Positions 33,501 through 46,567 of a DNA stretch of 64,000 bases are shown here, in pieces. A program made the position numbers and the translations under genes. Numbering within the stretch: the stretch's first letter is position 1; every line of letters begins with the position of its first letter. The notes under the pieces were generated by a model, which saw nothing but the letters and a program-made list of their open reading frames with translations, was not told the DNA's origin and did no database searches. Source of the DNA: Puccinellia tenuiflora (Eukaryota; Streptophyta; Magnoliopsida; Poales; Poaceae); NCBI GenBank assembly GCA_012064385.1, contig QRDG01001825.1, positions 124,001 through 188,000 on the forward strand, in the 5' to 3' direction.

Positions 33501-34211
33501 CGCTTCCAGACCCATGAATACACAACAAGCCGTCCCAACGCAAAGACAATAAATAGCGGGTTGGTGTGTCAAGGTGATGATGGACTCCATTACTATGGAA
33601 GAGTCGAGGGTATATACGAGCTGAATTACGGGTTTGATAAAGGGCTAAATCCCGTCGTATTCAAATGCCATTGGTTCGACCCACGTCGGGTGAGATGGGA
33701 TCCTGAAATTGGATTGGTCGAAGTTGAAAGAAGCTCTGTTTATAAGGGAGAGGATGTGTACATTTTGGCTACCCAGGCCTTCCAAGTATTCTATCTCCCG
33801 TACCCGTGCAAAAACCCGGCAAAACGTCTACAGGGATGGGATGTTGTGATGACGGTACCTTCACGCATTAGGCCGCCCCTGCCAAACAAGGACGATTACC
33901 GCCGCGTAGACCCCTCAACACAGAATGTCGAGTTTTATCAGGACGAAGGGCTCCCCGGTCATTTCACCATCGACTTGCCGGCCTTTGATGACATGGTTGT
34001 AGAGGTTGAACAAGAGCTAGAAGAAGATGAGGGCATAGAGGAAGATGTTTGTGACAAGGAAGACCTGAGTTTGCTCGAGGCGTTCAAAGCAGGCATTGAC
34101 CTCTATCCTGGACAACCTCCAGCTGGTTTCATTGATGATTATTGGTTCGCTGAGCCTGATGGTGATGACGAAACATGTGATCCAATTACCGATGTCGACA
34201 CATGCTACTGA
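30529..34211 (+). pseudogene. CACTA TNP2 transposase gene with two internal stops
   Basis: Start ATG at 30529. Coding exons: 30529-33128, 33208-33319 and 33402-34211, with GT-AG introns and matching phases. Order of domains: transposase-associated zinc-type N-terminal region (YPCSKC, FHGEKAKK), a CX3C/CX2C segment (CPKGC, CIKC), the Transposase_21 core (ISTDGFNPYG, EPLVDDLLRGW), the DUF4218 region (32400-33100) and the DUF4216 region (YYGRVEGIYELNYG, FKCHWFDPRR), then an acidic tail. TAG at 31375-31377 and TGA at 32293-32295 interrupt the otherwise open first exon in the same frame. TNP2 binds the terminal repeats and carries out cut-and-paste transposition. With two stops the copy is probably inactive unless these are errors. 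Confidence 0.88.
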
Positions 34212-34470
34212 TTGTAATAACTCTATGTAGTAATAACTCTATGTAATAGTGATAGTCGAGCTGGTGTATTTGTAAGAACTCTGTGCTATGTTTGTGAGAA
34301 CTCTTTGCTATTTTAATTATTGTTGCTTTTACTAATGTTCATCTATTTGCATTATTGTTGCTTTCACAAATATTCATGTATTTATATCTTTGTTGCTTTA
34401 CAAATATTCATCTTTTGACATTGCGTACTAATAAACCACTCTTTTCATTGTGTTTGCAGGTGATACAAAC

Positions 34471-37400
34471 ATGCCAAGAGGAGTAGGCAAGGCCGTTCGG
34501 CAAAAGGTCAAGAACTTGACTGAGCTTGTGACCAAGCCGAGTGGTTCCCGTAGGAAGAATGCGACGCGGGAAGAAACTCCTCCCGCTGCTTCTCCTAGCC
34601 CCCCTCGTCGAGCACGTAGGAAGAATGCGACGCGGGAACCTCCTCGTAGCCCTTCTCCTAGCCCTCCCCTAGCTGAGGATGATGTGGATGACGCGGATCT
34701 CGAAGGTGGGGAGGCCTCCCAACACTCGGGTGGAGAGGACGCGGATCTCGGAGGTGGGGAGGCCTCCCAGCACTCGGGTGGGGAGGACGTGGAGGAGGAC
34801 GAGGAGGACCTCTCGGAGGAGGAGGATGAGGGGCTGGGGGGGTTACCGTTTGAACCTGACCCATCCCTAGCTTGGGACCCGCCGGAGGAGGAGTACGTTG
34901 CTCCCGAGGAGAGGCTGCGGCCACGTGAGAAGGGGCCGTATCAGCGTGGGAAAACGACACTCCCCCACCTAAGGACTTGGTCCTATAGCGACTGTGTTCT
35001 CGCGCCCGGTGGAAAGAGGTAAAATGCTGATTTTGGCATTCCATTATCGAAATTTCATCATTATCGAATTTCTTATCACATACATACTGATTTTGGCATT
35101 TAATTGTGCAGGTCATTCGTGTATGGTGACCCGCTGAAGAAGCCGTCACGTGCCTACTCGAACATCATTGGAGGACTACTTCGCAAATATTTTCCTGGGC
35201 TTGTCAATCTCCCCACCGGTGGCCGCGACGTAGCTTGGAGTTGGAAGCACTACAGCTACGCGCCAGATCCTCACGGCAGGCACGAGAACATGCAGGAGGT
35301 GGTTGTACACCGTTTCTGGGTACGTGGCTTTTGACTTTTTAGCATTCAAACACTCGTTGGTGGACAATAGTTGCACTAATGCCCCTTGTTTTACCTATGT
35401 GCATGGTTGCAGCAATACTTCAAGAGGGCGGAGGGTGAGGAGCGTGCGTGCGACTTCATCTTACACGAGATTTGCAAGAGGAGGGTGACTGGCATGCACT
35501 ACGAGGCACGTGTTCAGTGCGTCCGCAACTGGCACGCCGACCGCAAAATCCACATGTCTAAGGAGGACGCTCGGGATACGCTCATGGCACCGTGGCAGTA
35601 CCTGCAGGTATTTGCATTTTTGTGTTATTGATTTCCTTATCGCCACGTAGTTTCTGTTGTAATAATGGGTCTATCTTGTGTATGTAGAACCCTCTTCAGT
35701 ACGTCGGCAACGACCGCGCATGCTATGTGGCGATGGTCATGTGGTGGACATGCCCCTAGTACCTCCAGAAGCACGAGGAGGGCAAGCGGAAGCGGGTAGA
35801 GATGCGAGGTGGATCACATATCCAAGGCAGCACCCCCCTCTCCCTTCACATGCAGGAAGAGGTGAGCAAATGGTTACTTCGTTCTTTGAGTTCACGTTAT
35901 ATATTGTTAACTCCCACTTCAGTTAATTACATGTTCTCTTTTGCAGGAAAAAAAGACAGGAGTGAAGCCAAATTTATTTGGCCTCATTAAAAAGATGAAG
36001 ACCAGGAAGGCGCTGCATCCTCAGACAGGGTCCATGTGGGTCAATGAGCAAGCCGAGACAAAGTGTGAGGCGTATGTATCAAAGTTCAAGGAGGTGCGCG
36101 GAGTCCTCCGACCCATACACCGAGGACTTTGACGTTGAGGCTGCGATCCTTGCGGGACAAGGCAAGAAGCATGGCTCACTCTGATTGGTGACGGGTGCGT
36201 CGACCCAATGACCGAGCCATCTCTACGCCAGGTCCATAGAGGTCGTACTCGCGACCAGCCTCGGGTTGAGCCCCGGCCACGAGCTTCGGATCTAGCTGTC
36301 GAGCGGTTACGGGTATGTTCTTCCTCGGTCCTCTACGCTTCTTTACATGTTTTCCATTGCAATGTTAATGACATCGCGGCGACACAACGTAGGCGGACAT
36401 GGAAGCCAGGGAAGAGAGATGCCGGCAGGAGGCGGAGCAGCGGCAGAAGCAGCTGGAGGAGCAGCTTAGAGCGAGCCAGCAGCTGCAGATGCAGTTGCAG
36501 ACACAGATGCAGCAGCAACAGCAGATGATGAACTGGTTTGCGAACCAGACCCTTCTGACTTCTCCACCGGGGACGATTCCTACTCCTCCTTTCGCCTTCC
36601 CGTGGGTAAGTGGTTAACCTAATATCTCCATCATATTTCTCTTGTCTTATTGTCTAACCCAAACATCATATGCAGATGCAACAACAGACCGGTCAGAGCC
36701 CGGTGATACCGAACATGCAGCTCATCCAGGCACCTCAGACCGGTGAGAGCCCGGTGACACCTCAGATGACCTTCAACAATCCAAACATCGTCCGGAGCCT
36801 GATGCAGTTTGCAGGTGAGTTCTCCTACACTTGTGACCAACGCACTTCTAGGTTGTAGAATGCCATCACACTTGTACCAAAAATAACTTGAAAATTGCAT
36901 AATTTACTCTATTGTCTCACACTTATTGGAAATTTAGCAATCTCATTATTTTTCTTCTCACCTAGTAGAACATGGTGGACAAGGAGATGGATCCGGACAA
37001 GGAGATGGATCCGGACCATCACATAGTTAGCTACAATAAAGGTTAGTTCCTCTACATTCATCACTTGTTGGAGGATGCCATCTTATATTGCTTAGTTGGT
37101 AAAGGATGCCATCACATAGTTGAAAATTTTAGCCACTTGTTGAAATTTCAGAGTATATGAATTAGAATGCTAATTAGAATTATAATGTCTTATATTAGTG
37201 AACAAATGGAGTATATGAAATAGAATGCAAGATTGATATCTCATGACCCTTCTTTTTGATCTTGTTGAAGATTTTAGCCACTTGTTGAAATTTTAGTTCC
37301 TCTACATTCTATTGTCTCACACTTGTTAGTTTGTAAAGGAGGCCATCTAGTTCAAATTTTAGCCACTTGTTGAAATTTTAGAGTATATTAAATTATAATG

Positions 37401-37576
37401 TCTTATAAAAGTGAATTAAGGGCCACTTGTTGAATTAGAATGCTAATATTAGAATATTAGAGTATATAGGTTGATATCTCACCTTTCTTTTTGATCTTGT
37501 AGAAGGGCAAGGAGATGGACAAGGACAAGAGCAAGGAGATGATGATCATGTTTATATTGATGCTATGTTGATCTAA
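34471..37576 (+). pseudogene. Second CACTA gene, plant Ptta/En/Spm transposase family
   Basis: ATG at 34471. Exons with consistent phases: 34471-35018, 35112-35319, 35413-35607, 35688-35861, 35947 to about 36300, 36393-36605, 36676-36814 and 36969-37030. An alternative last exon lies at about 37502-37576, ending DDDHVYIDAMLI. The first exon is Ser/Pro/Arg-rich then strongly acidic with a 20-residue duplicated segment. Middle exons match the Transposase_24 type (SYAPDPHGRHE, MHYEARVQCVRNWH, CEAYVSKFKE). Late exons are a Gln-rich coiled coil and a Gly/Gln tail. TAG at 35757-35759 and frame changes near 36100 and 36180 break it. In En/Spm the second gene supplies the subterminal-motif binding protein; that role is inferred. 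Confidence 0.78.
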
Positions 37577-37754
37577 TGCAAAGAGATGCTAATGGTTTTG
37601 TAGAATTATGTTGAATGATGTTGGATGATGTTCGATGATGTTGGATGATGTTGTTGTGTTGGATTATGTTGTTGTCTATATTTATACTGTGTATTTATAT
37701 TGTGTATTAATATTGTGGTATATCAGTGAAAACAGCAGAAAAATGAAAAATCCC
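37577..37754. other. 3' flank of the second CACTA gene
   Basis: Short AT-rich stretch with gatgttggatgatgtt repeats. No gene seen. Confidence 0.4.
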
Positions 37755-38195
37755 AGGGCCTTTGCCGTGCGTATGCGCACGGCAAAGGACCATTTGGTAG
37801 CTTTGCCGTGCGCATACGCACGGCACAGAAAATACCAGGAGCTGGCCTGGGTATGCCTGGGAAGTGCTTTGCCGTGCGGGTGGACGAGAGGCGCACGGCA
37901 AAGCTGCACTTTTGCCGTGCGTGGCGACTGGAAGGCTCACGGCAAAGGGTTCTGCACGGCAGTGCGTGACAGCGCACGGCAAAGCCGTTTGCACGGCAAA
38001 GAGATGCGCCGCACGGCAAAGGTAAGACCGCACGGCAAAGCCTTTGCCGTGCGTGTTTGGAGCGGCGCACGGCAAAGAACCCTTTGCCGGGCCAACCTTC
38101 GCCGTGCGGCCTTTGCCGCCCGCCTACGCACGGCAAAGGTTTTGCCGTGCGTATTTCGTCCTTTGCCGTGCAACTTGGCCGCACGGCAAAGCCAG
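37755..38195. repeat. Right subterminal repeat block
   Basis: A dense array of TTTGCCGTGCG and CGCACGGCAAAG in opposed pairs, ending just before the right terminal repeat. Confidence 0.85.
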
Positions 38196-38212
38196 TGTCT
38201 CCCGTAGTGCAT

Positions 38213-38849
38213 GTACAGCCAGGTTCCATGTAAAGGCTACTTATTACACTGACATAAGAAAAAGAACAGCAACTCTTTGGCAAAACAAAGAGACAGACGC
38301 GGCGATAAAATCAGCAGTACCTAACAATAATCTAGCTTAAACTGGCATGCTCTTTTTCCATACGGGTAGTTCTTCAAAAGAAACAGGCATATTGCATAAA
38401 CTGAAAGCACACTTCACTACCTTGCACAGAAAAAACAAATAATGATGTGCGATTTATGACAAAGTACATGACATACAGATCCAACGAACACAAGTGGTGA
38501 AAGAACCAGCATTAGCTTTTCCCCGGATAGCTACTGCAAAGCATGCGGCGGACTCTTTCTACGAGGAAACACACAATTGGAACACATGCTCGCTTTCTTG
38601 GATTATCATCAAAATCAGGCCAATAAGGAGAGGAGGCAATGCCACTAAATAACTAGTGAAGGCATGCAGGATTACTATACGCCTGGATCATGGGATACTC
38701 TCTGAAACAGCTACCTAGGGGTGCTTCAAGTCATATAATGCAAGGAAAATCAAGACAAAGACATAGTTGAATAAGTACCGGAAGGGAGACACGCATCTTT
38801 TGAATTAACTAACTTGGTCTTGTGTGATAGAAATCAGTACCTGAAGTAG
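38213..38849. other. Flank of the CACTA element, no gene
   Basis: About 640 bp of unremarkable sequence continuing the DNA seen left of 24828. I see no supported coding region. Confidence 0.4.
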
Positions 38850-40049
38850 TGTGGCACCCCGATCCGGAGATCGAGTTACCCCATATATCAGTCCCAGGAG
38901 CACTGAATATATGACAACTTGATAGCAGAACAGAACCACTTTATTAAGGGGTCGGGGAAACCGACGATGGATTACAAGGGTCTCATTACAAGGCTGCGCC
39001 CTAGCGCACACAACAGTTTGTACATTATTTATCAAACATGACTTCATCAGAGGGCGTCAGCGGAATGGCGGAAGCGTGCGACGAGGAGGGCCTAACTCCC
39101 CAGGGCTCTGCCTGGATACCGGATCTAGTTCTCGTACAAGGGGTACTCGGCGACGGGGGTAGGAGGATCTGGCCACATGAAAAGCCAGGTGAGTACATGG
39201 AATGTACTCGCAAGACATCAATCCACAATCAACCGTAACCAACGGTCCTATATGGCATGGCATGGGTGCAGGTGCGAGTCCAAGCTTAACGGTTGGACTT
39301 AACTTACCTTCTTACCTGTGACGAAAACCGTGGATTATGAGAACGAGTCTCATTCCCACACAACAATATTCTCAATACTTAGGTTCTCAAGCGTGACCAA
39401 CTCTGGTCCACCTCGAGCTCCGCTCTTGACCAACTATGGTCCACTTTCAGCTCATTCAACTTTGGCCAACTCTGACCGCTTGGTGGATTTATTTCTCCGT
39501 GTTCGACTGGACTGACTCTAGTGTGACTGGACCCAACACCGTTCCTGAGGTAGGAACAATACTAGATTCTAGATTTGACACTCTCGAGAGGTTGCAACTT
39601 TTATCCACACGTTGGGGTCTAAGCTTGCACAGCCGGTACCTGCCGCACAAACCTATTCCCCCGTAGCCGTCCGCTCTACCAAGACACCCCTTGTATAGCT
39701 ACCGACTTACCACTCGGGCTAAGTCTTATGACGAAGTGAATCCGGCACGTCCCAACTCATGAGCAATGCCTAGCTCCGGAACCTTCGCAAGGCTAGCCCC
39801 GACCACAACTATGCAGTAACCGACTAGAATTGCCAAGTGGGTAGCATCAAAAGAGGCTCGATAGGCTTCTAAGCTACGGTCTGCCCATTTCAACGACGCA
39901 TGGTTGTGCGGGTGTGTTTGGCGAGTGGCACTATTTGACTCAATCTAGTCGACGGAGGTGGTTATCTTTTTAGTCAATTTTTATTCTCAGCCATAAGACA
40001 GCAGCAAACGTTAGTCCACAAGATATACATGAGCATCAAATAATCACAT
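38850..40049 (+). repeat. Possible solo LTR, about 1.2 kb
   Basis: Begins TGTGGCACCCCGATCC and is flanked by the same five bases, agtag, at 38845-38849 and 40050-40054, as expected of an LTR retrotransposon target duplication. The right end reads CACAT rather than a clean CA, which weakens the call. No internal genes are present. The open frames of 60-80 residues inside are not recognised. Confidence 0.4.
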
Positions 40050-40166
40050 AGTAGTTCGGCAAGTAAAATAAGGTCAACCGGGCGATGGCGGAGTTTCCTC
40101 CAACCAGTGACAGCCACAGGTTGGGTAAAGATAAAATAACAAAATCAACCGGGCGAGGACGGAGAT

Positions 40167-40167
40167 N
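40167..40167. other. Ambiguous base N
   Basis: The only undetermined base in the window, located just before the AT-rich tandem array. Confidence 0.98.
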
Positions 40168-40169
40168 AA

Positions 40170-42640
40170 CTAGTAGGGATATCCTTTTTGAGGTATTTTT
40201 CACTTTATTTGATTTTTTTTCAAAAAACGGTCAAAATGGCCACCCAAAATATTCATCGAAAGAGGTCAAATTTTTCTAAAACTATCAATGTTTCTGTAAT
40301 ATAACCACTAGTTGTGTACCTTAAAATGATTTTTCGAAAATTTCAGACGAAACTATCAAACACTTGTAGTTCAAATTTGGATTGCTTTCGGAAAATCCCC
40401 ATAAACTCATTTAACTAGGATAAATTAGATAGAACTCAATAAAAACACTAATACTTGGTGATTATCCATCAAATCTGTACTACTCTTTGTGAGAATTAGA
40501 TGGGTGCCATTTTGCACCATATTTTTTTGTACTTGGTTCACAAAAAAAGTCATTTTTCCACATAGAAAAAGGCAAATTATATTTATAAAAATAATTTGAA
40601 AAATCCCTTCGGAACCATTGTTTCCTATACCAAGATACACCTATTTGTCGAATATGATAACTTTATCACAAACTATTCCGTGGGAATAGTCAAAACTTAG
40701 TCATTTGGCTTGAAACTTATAGATGTTTATACATGATAGAGCTTTTTGTGAAGATTTTTTTTAACAATTTGTCAAAAATAAATTTTATCATTTTTCATAG
40801 AAACTAGTACACATAAAAGGACTCTATGCCAGATGATATCTTTTTTTGAGTTTTTTTTTACTTTATTTGGTTTTAAAAAAGCGGTCAAAATGGCCACCAT
40901 GGCTATTCACCGAAAGGGGTCAAATTTTGTAAAACTATCGATGTTCTTGTGATATAACCACTAGTTGTGTACCTTAAAATGATTTTTAAAAAAAGTTCAG
41001 ACCAAACTATCAAACTCTTGTAGGTCAAAATCCCTTCGGCAAACTGGTAGTCGGCATAGCTATGTTTTTCTTTTTTTTCTATTTTAATTTATATGGATTA
41101 ATTCATATCTTAAAATCCGTAAATCAAAATTTAACAAATAAAATATCTAAATCGATTAGAAAAATGAGAGGAATCCCAATATGACAACTATATCATCTTT
41201 TGCATCACAAATACTCATTTCAATAGGCGAAATTACTTTAGAAAAATCGACATATAAACTCATTTAGCTAGACGAAATTATGTAGAAATCAAGAAAATTC
41301 CTAATACTTGGGGATTATTCATAAAATGTGGACTACTCTTGTGAAAATTAGATGAGTGCCATTTTTTGTGCTTGGTTCGGAAAAAAGTCATGTTTGCCAC
41401 TTAGAAAAAGGAAAATGATATTTATAAAAATAATTTGAAAAATCCCTTCGGAACCATTGTTTCCTATACCAAGATAAACCTATTTGTCGAATATGAGAAC
41501 TTTGTCACAAACTATGTCGTGGGAATAGTCATAACTTGGTCATTTGGCTTGAAACTTACAAATGTTTATACATGATAAACCTTTTTGTGAAGATTTTTTT
41601 AAATAATTTGTCGAATATCAAGTTTATCATTTTTCATAGCAACTAGTACACATAAAAGGACTCCATGTGAGAGGATATCTTTTTCGAGTTTTTTTTTTAC
41701 TTTATTTGATGTTTTCAAAAAAGGACAAAATGGCCACCATGACTATTCATCGAAAGAAGTCATATTTTCAAAAACTATCGATGTTTCTGTGGTATAACCA
41801 CTAGTTGTGTACCTTAAAATTATTTTTTGAAAAAAATCAGACCAAACTATCAAACTCTTGTCGTTCAAATTTGGATTAATTTCGAAAAATCAGCATAAAC
41901 TCACTTAACTAGGAGAAATTAGATAGAAATCAAGAAAAATACTAATACTTGGGGATTATCCATAAAATGTGGACTACACTTTTTAAGAATTAGATGGGTG
42001 CCATTTTGCACAATATTGTTTGTACTTGCTTCACAAAAAAGTCATTTTTGCCACTTAGAAAAAGAAAATAGATATTTATAGAAATAATTTGAAAAATCCT
42101 TTTCGGAAGAATTGTTTCCTATACCAAGAGACACCTATTTGTTGAATATGAGAACTTTATCACAAACTATGCCATGGGAATAGTCGTACCTTGGTCATTT
42201 GGCTTGAAACTTATAAATGTTTATACATGATAGACCTTTTTGTGAAGATTTTTTTGAATAATTTGTCAAAAATCTAGTTTATTAATTTTCATAGTAACTA
42301 GTACACATAAAAGGACTCCATCCCATAGGATTTTGTTTTGAGGTTTTTTTTTCACTTTATTTGTTTTTTTTTAAAGTCAAAATAACCACCTTGATTATTC
42401 ATCGAAAGAGGTAAAATTTTCTCAAACTATCGTTGTTTCTGTGATATAACCACTAGTTGTGTACCTTAAAATGATTTTCTACAAAAAAATTCAGACCAAA
42501 CTATCCAACACTTGTAGTTCAAAATTGGTTTACTTTCGAAAAATCAGCATAAACTCATTTAACTATGGGAAATTAGTTAGAGATCAAGAAAATTCCTAAT
42601 ACTTGGGGATTATCCCTCAAATGTGGACAATTTATACCAA
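40170..42640 (+). repeat. AT-rich tandem array, about 650-bp unit, four copies
   Basis: The segment caaaatggccac and its relatives recur at 40231, 40885, 41725 and 42377. Spacings are 654, 840 and 652. The second unit holds about 190 bp of extra sequence (roughly 41030-41220). Shared landmarks in each unit: gatataaccactagttgtgt, aaatcccttcggaaccattg and actagtacacataaaagg. The last copy is truncated. No coding capacity. Confidence 0.85.
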
Positions 42641-42865
42641 TATAACCAATATAATTGTATAGCGTAAAATTTATTCCATTATAAAATATTACATCTAAAG
42701 TTTTAAATGGTACACTTATAGTAGTACTTTTAGCAATATATACATCATATAACACAACATACTACTACGAATATACTAATGATCATCTAGGCACCACTTA
42801 TTTGGTGCCATTGTATCGACAGTATACTCGTATTTAAAATTATTATAGGCTTGTTGCACACAATA

Positions 42866-43377
42866 TATTATTTGGAAGCATTTACTGTATATATTATTTT
42901 TTGGGAAGATTGAGATATGAACATGTATAATTCTGAAGGCTCATATTTACTCATTAATAAGTAAAATAAATGAATATATTTGATATCATTGCATGGAGAT
43001 AGCACGCATTAAAGCCTCCAAAATCTGTATTTTTAGCAGCCAAGATCAATCAACATAATTAACCTCTAAAATATCTATATATATAGCTTCCAACACCATA
43101 ATTAATCTTCAAGTACCACCTCCCAGTCGTGCCTTTTCATTGTGGTGTACATGTACATGCCTCCAAAATAGATTTAGTTAGCATTCAAGAGCTTAGTACC
43201 ATCAAAAATAGCCTAGAAATACTACTCCAATTCTTGCTTCCATTGTGCAGATGTGTCCAAACTATTCCTTAATTAGCATTTAGCAGCTCAACATCATAAT
43301 TAGGCTATAAATACACCCATGCCAAACCTGTTTATTCTTCATCAATCCTTGCAGTCACAGACACAAGAACAACCACC
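42866..43377 (+). promoter_or_regulatory. Promoter of the truncated thaumatin-like gene (copy P1)
   Basis: Shares a long series of segments with the region upstream of the intact gene: gaaggctcatatt, cattgcatggagata, ttagcagccaagatcaatca, and the last 60 bp almost base for base. The TATA box tataaata is at 43316-43323, 55 bp before the ATG. Confidence 0.7.
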
Positions 43378-43944
43378 ATGGCACCTTCCCTTAGCCTCAT
43401 CCTCACGCTACTGCTTATTGTAGTCGCTACCGATGCCGCCACCATCACCGTCCTCAACAAGTGCTCCTACATAGTGTGGCCCGGAGCCATCCTACTTGGA
43501 AATGGTACCAAGCCCGGCCTGGGCCAATTGTCGAGCTTCATAGCCCCTCCGGGCACCTCTTCCGACAGGATCTGGGCGCGCACAGGATGCAATTTCGACG
43601 CCAACGGCAGAGGGTCGTGCACCACGGGTGACTGCGGCGGGGTCCTAATGTGCAAAGCCGGCGGGAAGCCCCCCGCATCACTCGCCGAGTACACGCTCGG
43701 TACAGGCACTGTCCATGATTTCTACGACATCTTTCTCGTCGGCGGCTTCAACGCATTCCGTAGACGTTTGCGCGAATCATCGTACATGATGTCTACACTG
43801 TTGGAGGCATGTTCTACTACGACGGTTCTCCACTCGATAATGCGGAGGTTGAACGGCGCTCAAAAGCACAAGGCGACATCCGGTTGTTTACGACGAAAGA
43901 CGGTGTCCGCCCCTTCCTGGCCCCGAAGACCGTCGCCTAGCTAG
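43378..43944 (+). pseudogene. Chimeric, truncated thaumatin-like protein (PR-5)
   Basis: The first 125 residues match the intact copy at 50822: a signal peptide (MAPSLSLILTLLLIVVATDA), then NKCSYIVWPG, WARTGCNFDANG and AEYTLGTGT. After GGFN (near 43753) all similarity ends and an unrelated tail to residue 188 follows. Only 5 of the 16 family cysteines lie in the homologous part, and the final acidic-cleft Asp is lost, so a folded antifungal thaumatin-like protein is not expected. The foreign tail reads better in another frame (YTVGGMFYYDG, then DIRLFTTKDGVRPF up to a stop at 43938-43940), so it is probably a piece of a different gene joined out of frame. Confidence 0.8.
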
Positions 43945-44212
43945 CTAGTCACAATCCTCTTCATTATGTTGTCTAGCGGTTGTTCAAAAGATTTAAATTC
44001 GTGTTGTAATTAAACTTTCTTTTTTAATGTGATGATCGAACTTGTGATGTATATATCTTGTAATGTGATGATCGATTATATCTATTTTCAGTTATAATCC
44101 ATGTGATGTATATATCTTGTGTACTTCATTATATTGTTCTGCAAAATGTATTACAGAATTTACCTATATAAATACCTGTATAAATTGTAGTACATTAAAA
44201 AAATATAGAAAA
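43945..44212. other. Flank of the chimeric gene
   Basis: AT-rich DNA with repeated atgtgatgatcga and tatatcttgt segments. No gene seen. Confidence 0.4.
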
Positions 44213-44475
44213 TCATAGCCGTGGCGCATTGAAAAAGATAGTCGTGGCACACCTTAGCCGTGGCGCACGATGACGCCATGCGCCACGGGTAAGCTCCATT
44301 GGCCGTGGCGCACCATGTGCCTGCGCCACGGCTCGCGGAATATACCCATGGCGCACCATGTTGTCTGCGCCACGGGCAATATTTTCCCGTGGCGTGGCAA
44401 TCCGTGGCGCATGGGGTTGCGCCACGGGTATGCATATTTGGTGTGCCACGGCTAGGCTATTTCTTCCTGCTAGTG
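44213..44475 (-). mobile_element. Truncated end of a third CACTA family
   Basis: Repeats of CCGTGGCGCA and its complement in both orientations end in ttcttcctgctagtg, which reads CACTAGCAGGAAGAA on the minus strand. Such a terminal repeat with adjacent family-specific motifs is a CACTA end. The opposite terminal repeat is not in the window. Confidence 0.6.
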
Positions 44476-45306
44476 TAATCGTCATCATTTGTGGCAGATG
44501 TTTTAGTATGTGTCGATACCAGGAGCACACCATCCACCCCATGTAGACGTTTCACGGTTTTCCACTGGTATGAGAGATAAAAAAATCGTGTGGCCTGGGT
44601 AGAAAAATTAGACACCCTCTCTCGTATGGGCGGATGTTTGTTCAAATTCGAATCACCCAATACCTTGTTTCTTTAGACCTTGGTTGGATCAAACCAATAG
44701 CATCTGAATACAATTACCAAAAACGTAATTTAGCTTTTATATGTCCTTGATTATTCCATAGTAATCAAGTCTATTTGTACATGGGCATAAAAAATCAGAA
44801 TTTATTGTCTTCCTTTTGGTTTATCTTTCCACCTATCACTAGATCAACAATATTGCCAATATAATATGAATTGTATAACATAAAATTTATATCATCATAC
44901 AAATAAACTCTAAATTTTGAAATGGTATAGTTTTAATACTATATACATCATATAATACACTATACTACTAAAATAATAGTATTACTCATCATTTATTCAG
45001 TGTCACTGGATTGACAATATACATATAGTTGGACTAACCGTATGCGTCGCAACAAAACCATCCCCATACAGTAGTTTCTAATCTGCATGCCAGAAATAAT
45101 GTATGCGGTGACATCATCTTAGATTCCTCTTACCGGATTAAAAACTTTTCTCTCTCAAACTTTTCACCGTTAAAAACTTTTCTCTCTCAAACTATAATCC
45201 TATTAAAAATCAGTTTTCACCGTTAGCTTAGTCGAGTTGAGATTTACGAAACTAGGTACCATGTTACCATATTTTGACACTTTTTTAGTCAGTAGTTACC
45301 AAATTA
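44476..45306. other. Intergenic DNA
   Basis: AT-rich sequence with a short direct duplication (aaaacttttctctctcaaac around 45138-45190). No gene seen. Confidence 0.4.
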
Positions 45307-46081
45307 TTACACTACAAGAAATATGGTGACTGGTGACCCACCATTTTGGTCACTAGAAGGTCACAAAGTTCAATTCATGACCCCTTTGTGACCAAAAACC
45401 GATGATCACATACGGAGCGACTAAAACGGTCGGTCATGACCTTTTTGGCCAGATGGTCATAACCGTCTATGACTAATTAGAGGGTCATAAAATTTATGAC
45501 CAATTATTTTGGTCATATGCTGCCAGCCGAGGACACGTCAGATCCTATGTGGCAAATCCGACGTGGCAAAATTATGACCAAATGAGAAGGTTATAATCCA
45601 GAATCAGCCCAATCCATACTGCTCCTCTATATGGGCCAGCCCAACAGTGGGGCCCATTTTCTTAATATATTTTTGTAATATGTGGTCAGATTAACAGGCC
45701 GAATTCAACATTCAATTCATTTTACTTTGTGGGCCTTAGCCTTTTTACGGTCCAATTATACTCTAGGCCTTGGCCTTTTTATAGTCCACTTTTTTTGTCC
45801 TGCCTATTTTCGGGAATTTTTCGAATTTTTATCTGTTTTATTATATTATCCTGTTTACAGTCAAATTCAATTTAAATTTAAATTCAGCTCAGCACAAAAT
45901 CAACTTCTTATTAGCACACTAAATAACATCACAACACATATCATATCTCAGGTTCACAGGCTCAACAAAAATATTTGAATTCAGTACATATCATGCATAG
46001 TACAAATCAGGTATTCAATCCTACACACCACAAATCAGGTATTCAGCCATAAAATACAACTAAATGTTAGAACACTTTGCT

Positions 46082-46160
46082 GGGTGCAGGTTTCCATCGT
46101 CATTCTTCTTCCTCAAGCTCTTGTACAACAACTTTTGACGAATGAAGTACATAGTCTGCA
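46082..46160 (-). pseudogene. Exon-like fragment inside the CACTA
   Basis: On the minus strand, after an acceptor-like cctgcag, an open stretch reads TMYFIRQKLLYKSLRKK and continues to NLHPAK. It looks like coding sequence but is not part of L11 and I do not recognise it. Confidence 0.35.
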
Positions 46161-46567
46161 GGTTATAATCAGATAAGTTAGGAACATAATCAAGTGAAAC
46201 AGTGCATATAATATTCTCATAACAATGAAAAATTGCTGCATAATTTGAGATATAACAAGAAACAATGCTAGGGAGGATCTAGCAATTCTAAAATACTATT
46301 ATAACAATGCTAGGGAGGACGAGCAGAAACTGTTAGAACCTGAAAGTACCAGCAACAGACAGATTCCCATTAGTGATCTACACCTAATTACCAGTCTTGG
46401 TTCTCATGTCCAAACAGCTGCTAAAACTGCTCAAGTGAATGACAAATGTGAAGTTACAGCTATCTGTGATTTCATCTACTTAACAAGAAAACATCGTCTC
46501 TATAAGAAACATAATCAGTAGAAGCAAATGTGTCGGACGTAAAAATGCTGGCATGAGGTCAACTTAC

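Larger units (their letters stand above)
24831..38209 (+). mobile_element. Autonomous-type CACTA (En/Spm) element, 13.4 kb
   Basis: Starts CACTACGGGAAAAACG and ends TCTCCCGTAGTG, with the 3-bp target duplication cat on both sides (24828-24830 and 38210-38212). Both ends carry arrays of the subterminal motif TTTGCCGTGCG and its complement (24850-25200 and 37755-38195). Inside are a 352-bp tandem array, a small accessory minus-strand ORF, a TNP2 transposase gene and a second spliced gene of the plant Ptta/En/Spm type. The exact target duplication and terminal repeats show that the element is structurally complete, although the transposase frame has two stops. Confidence 0.93.
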
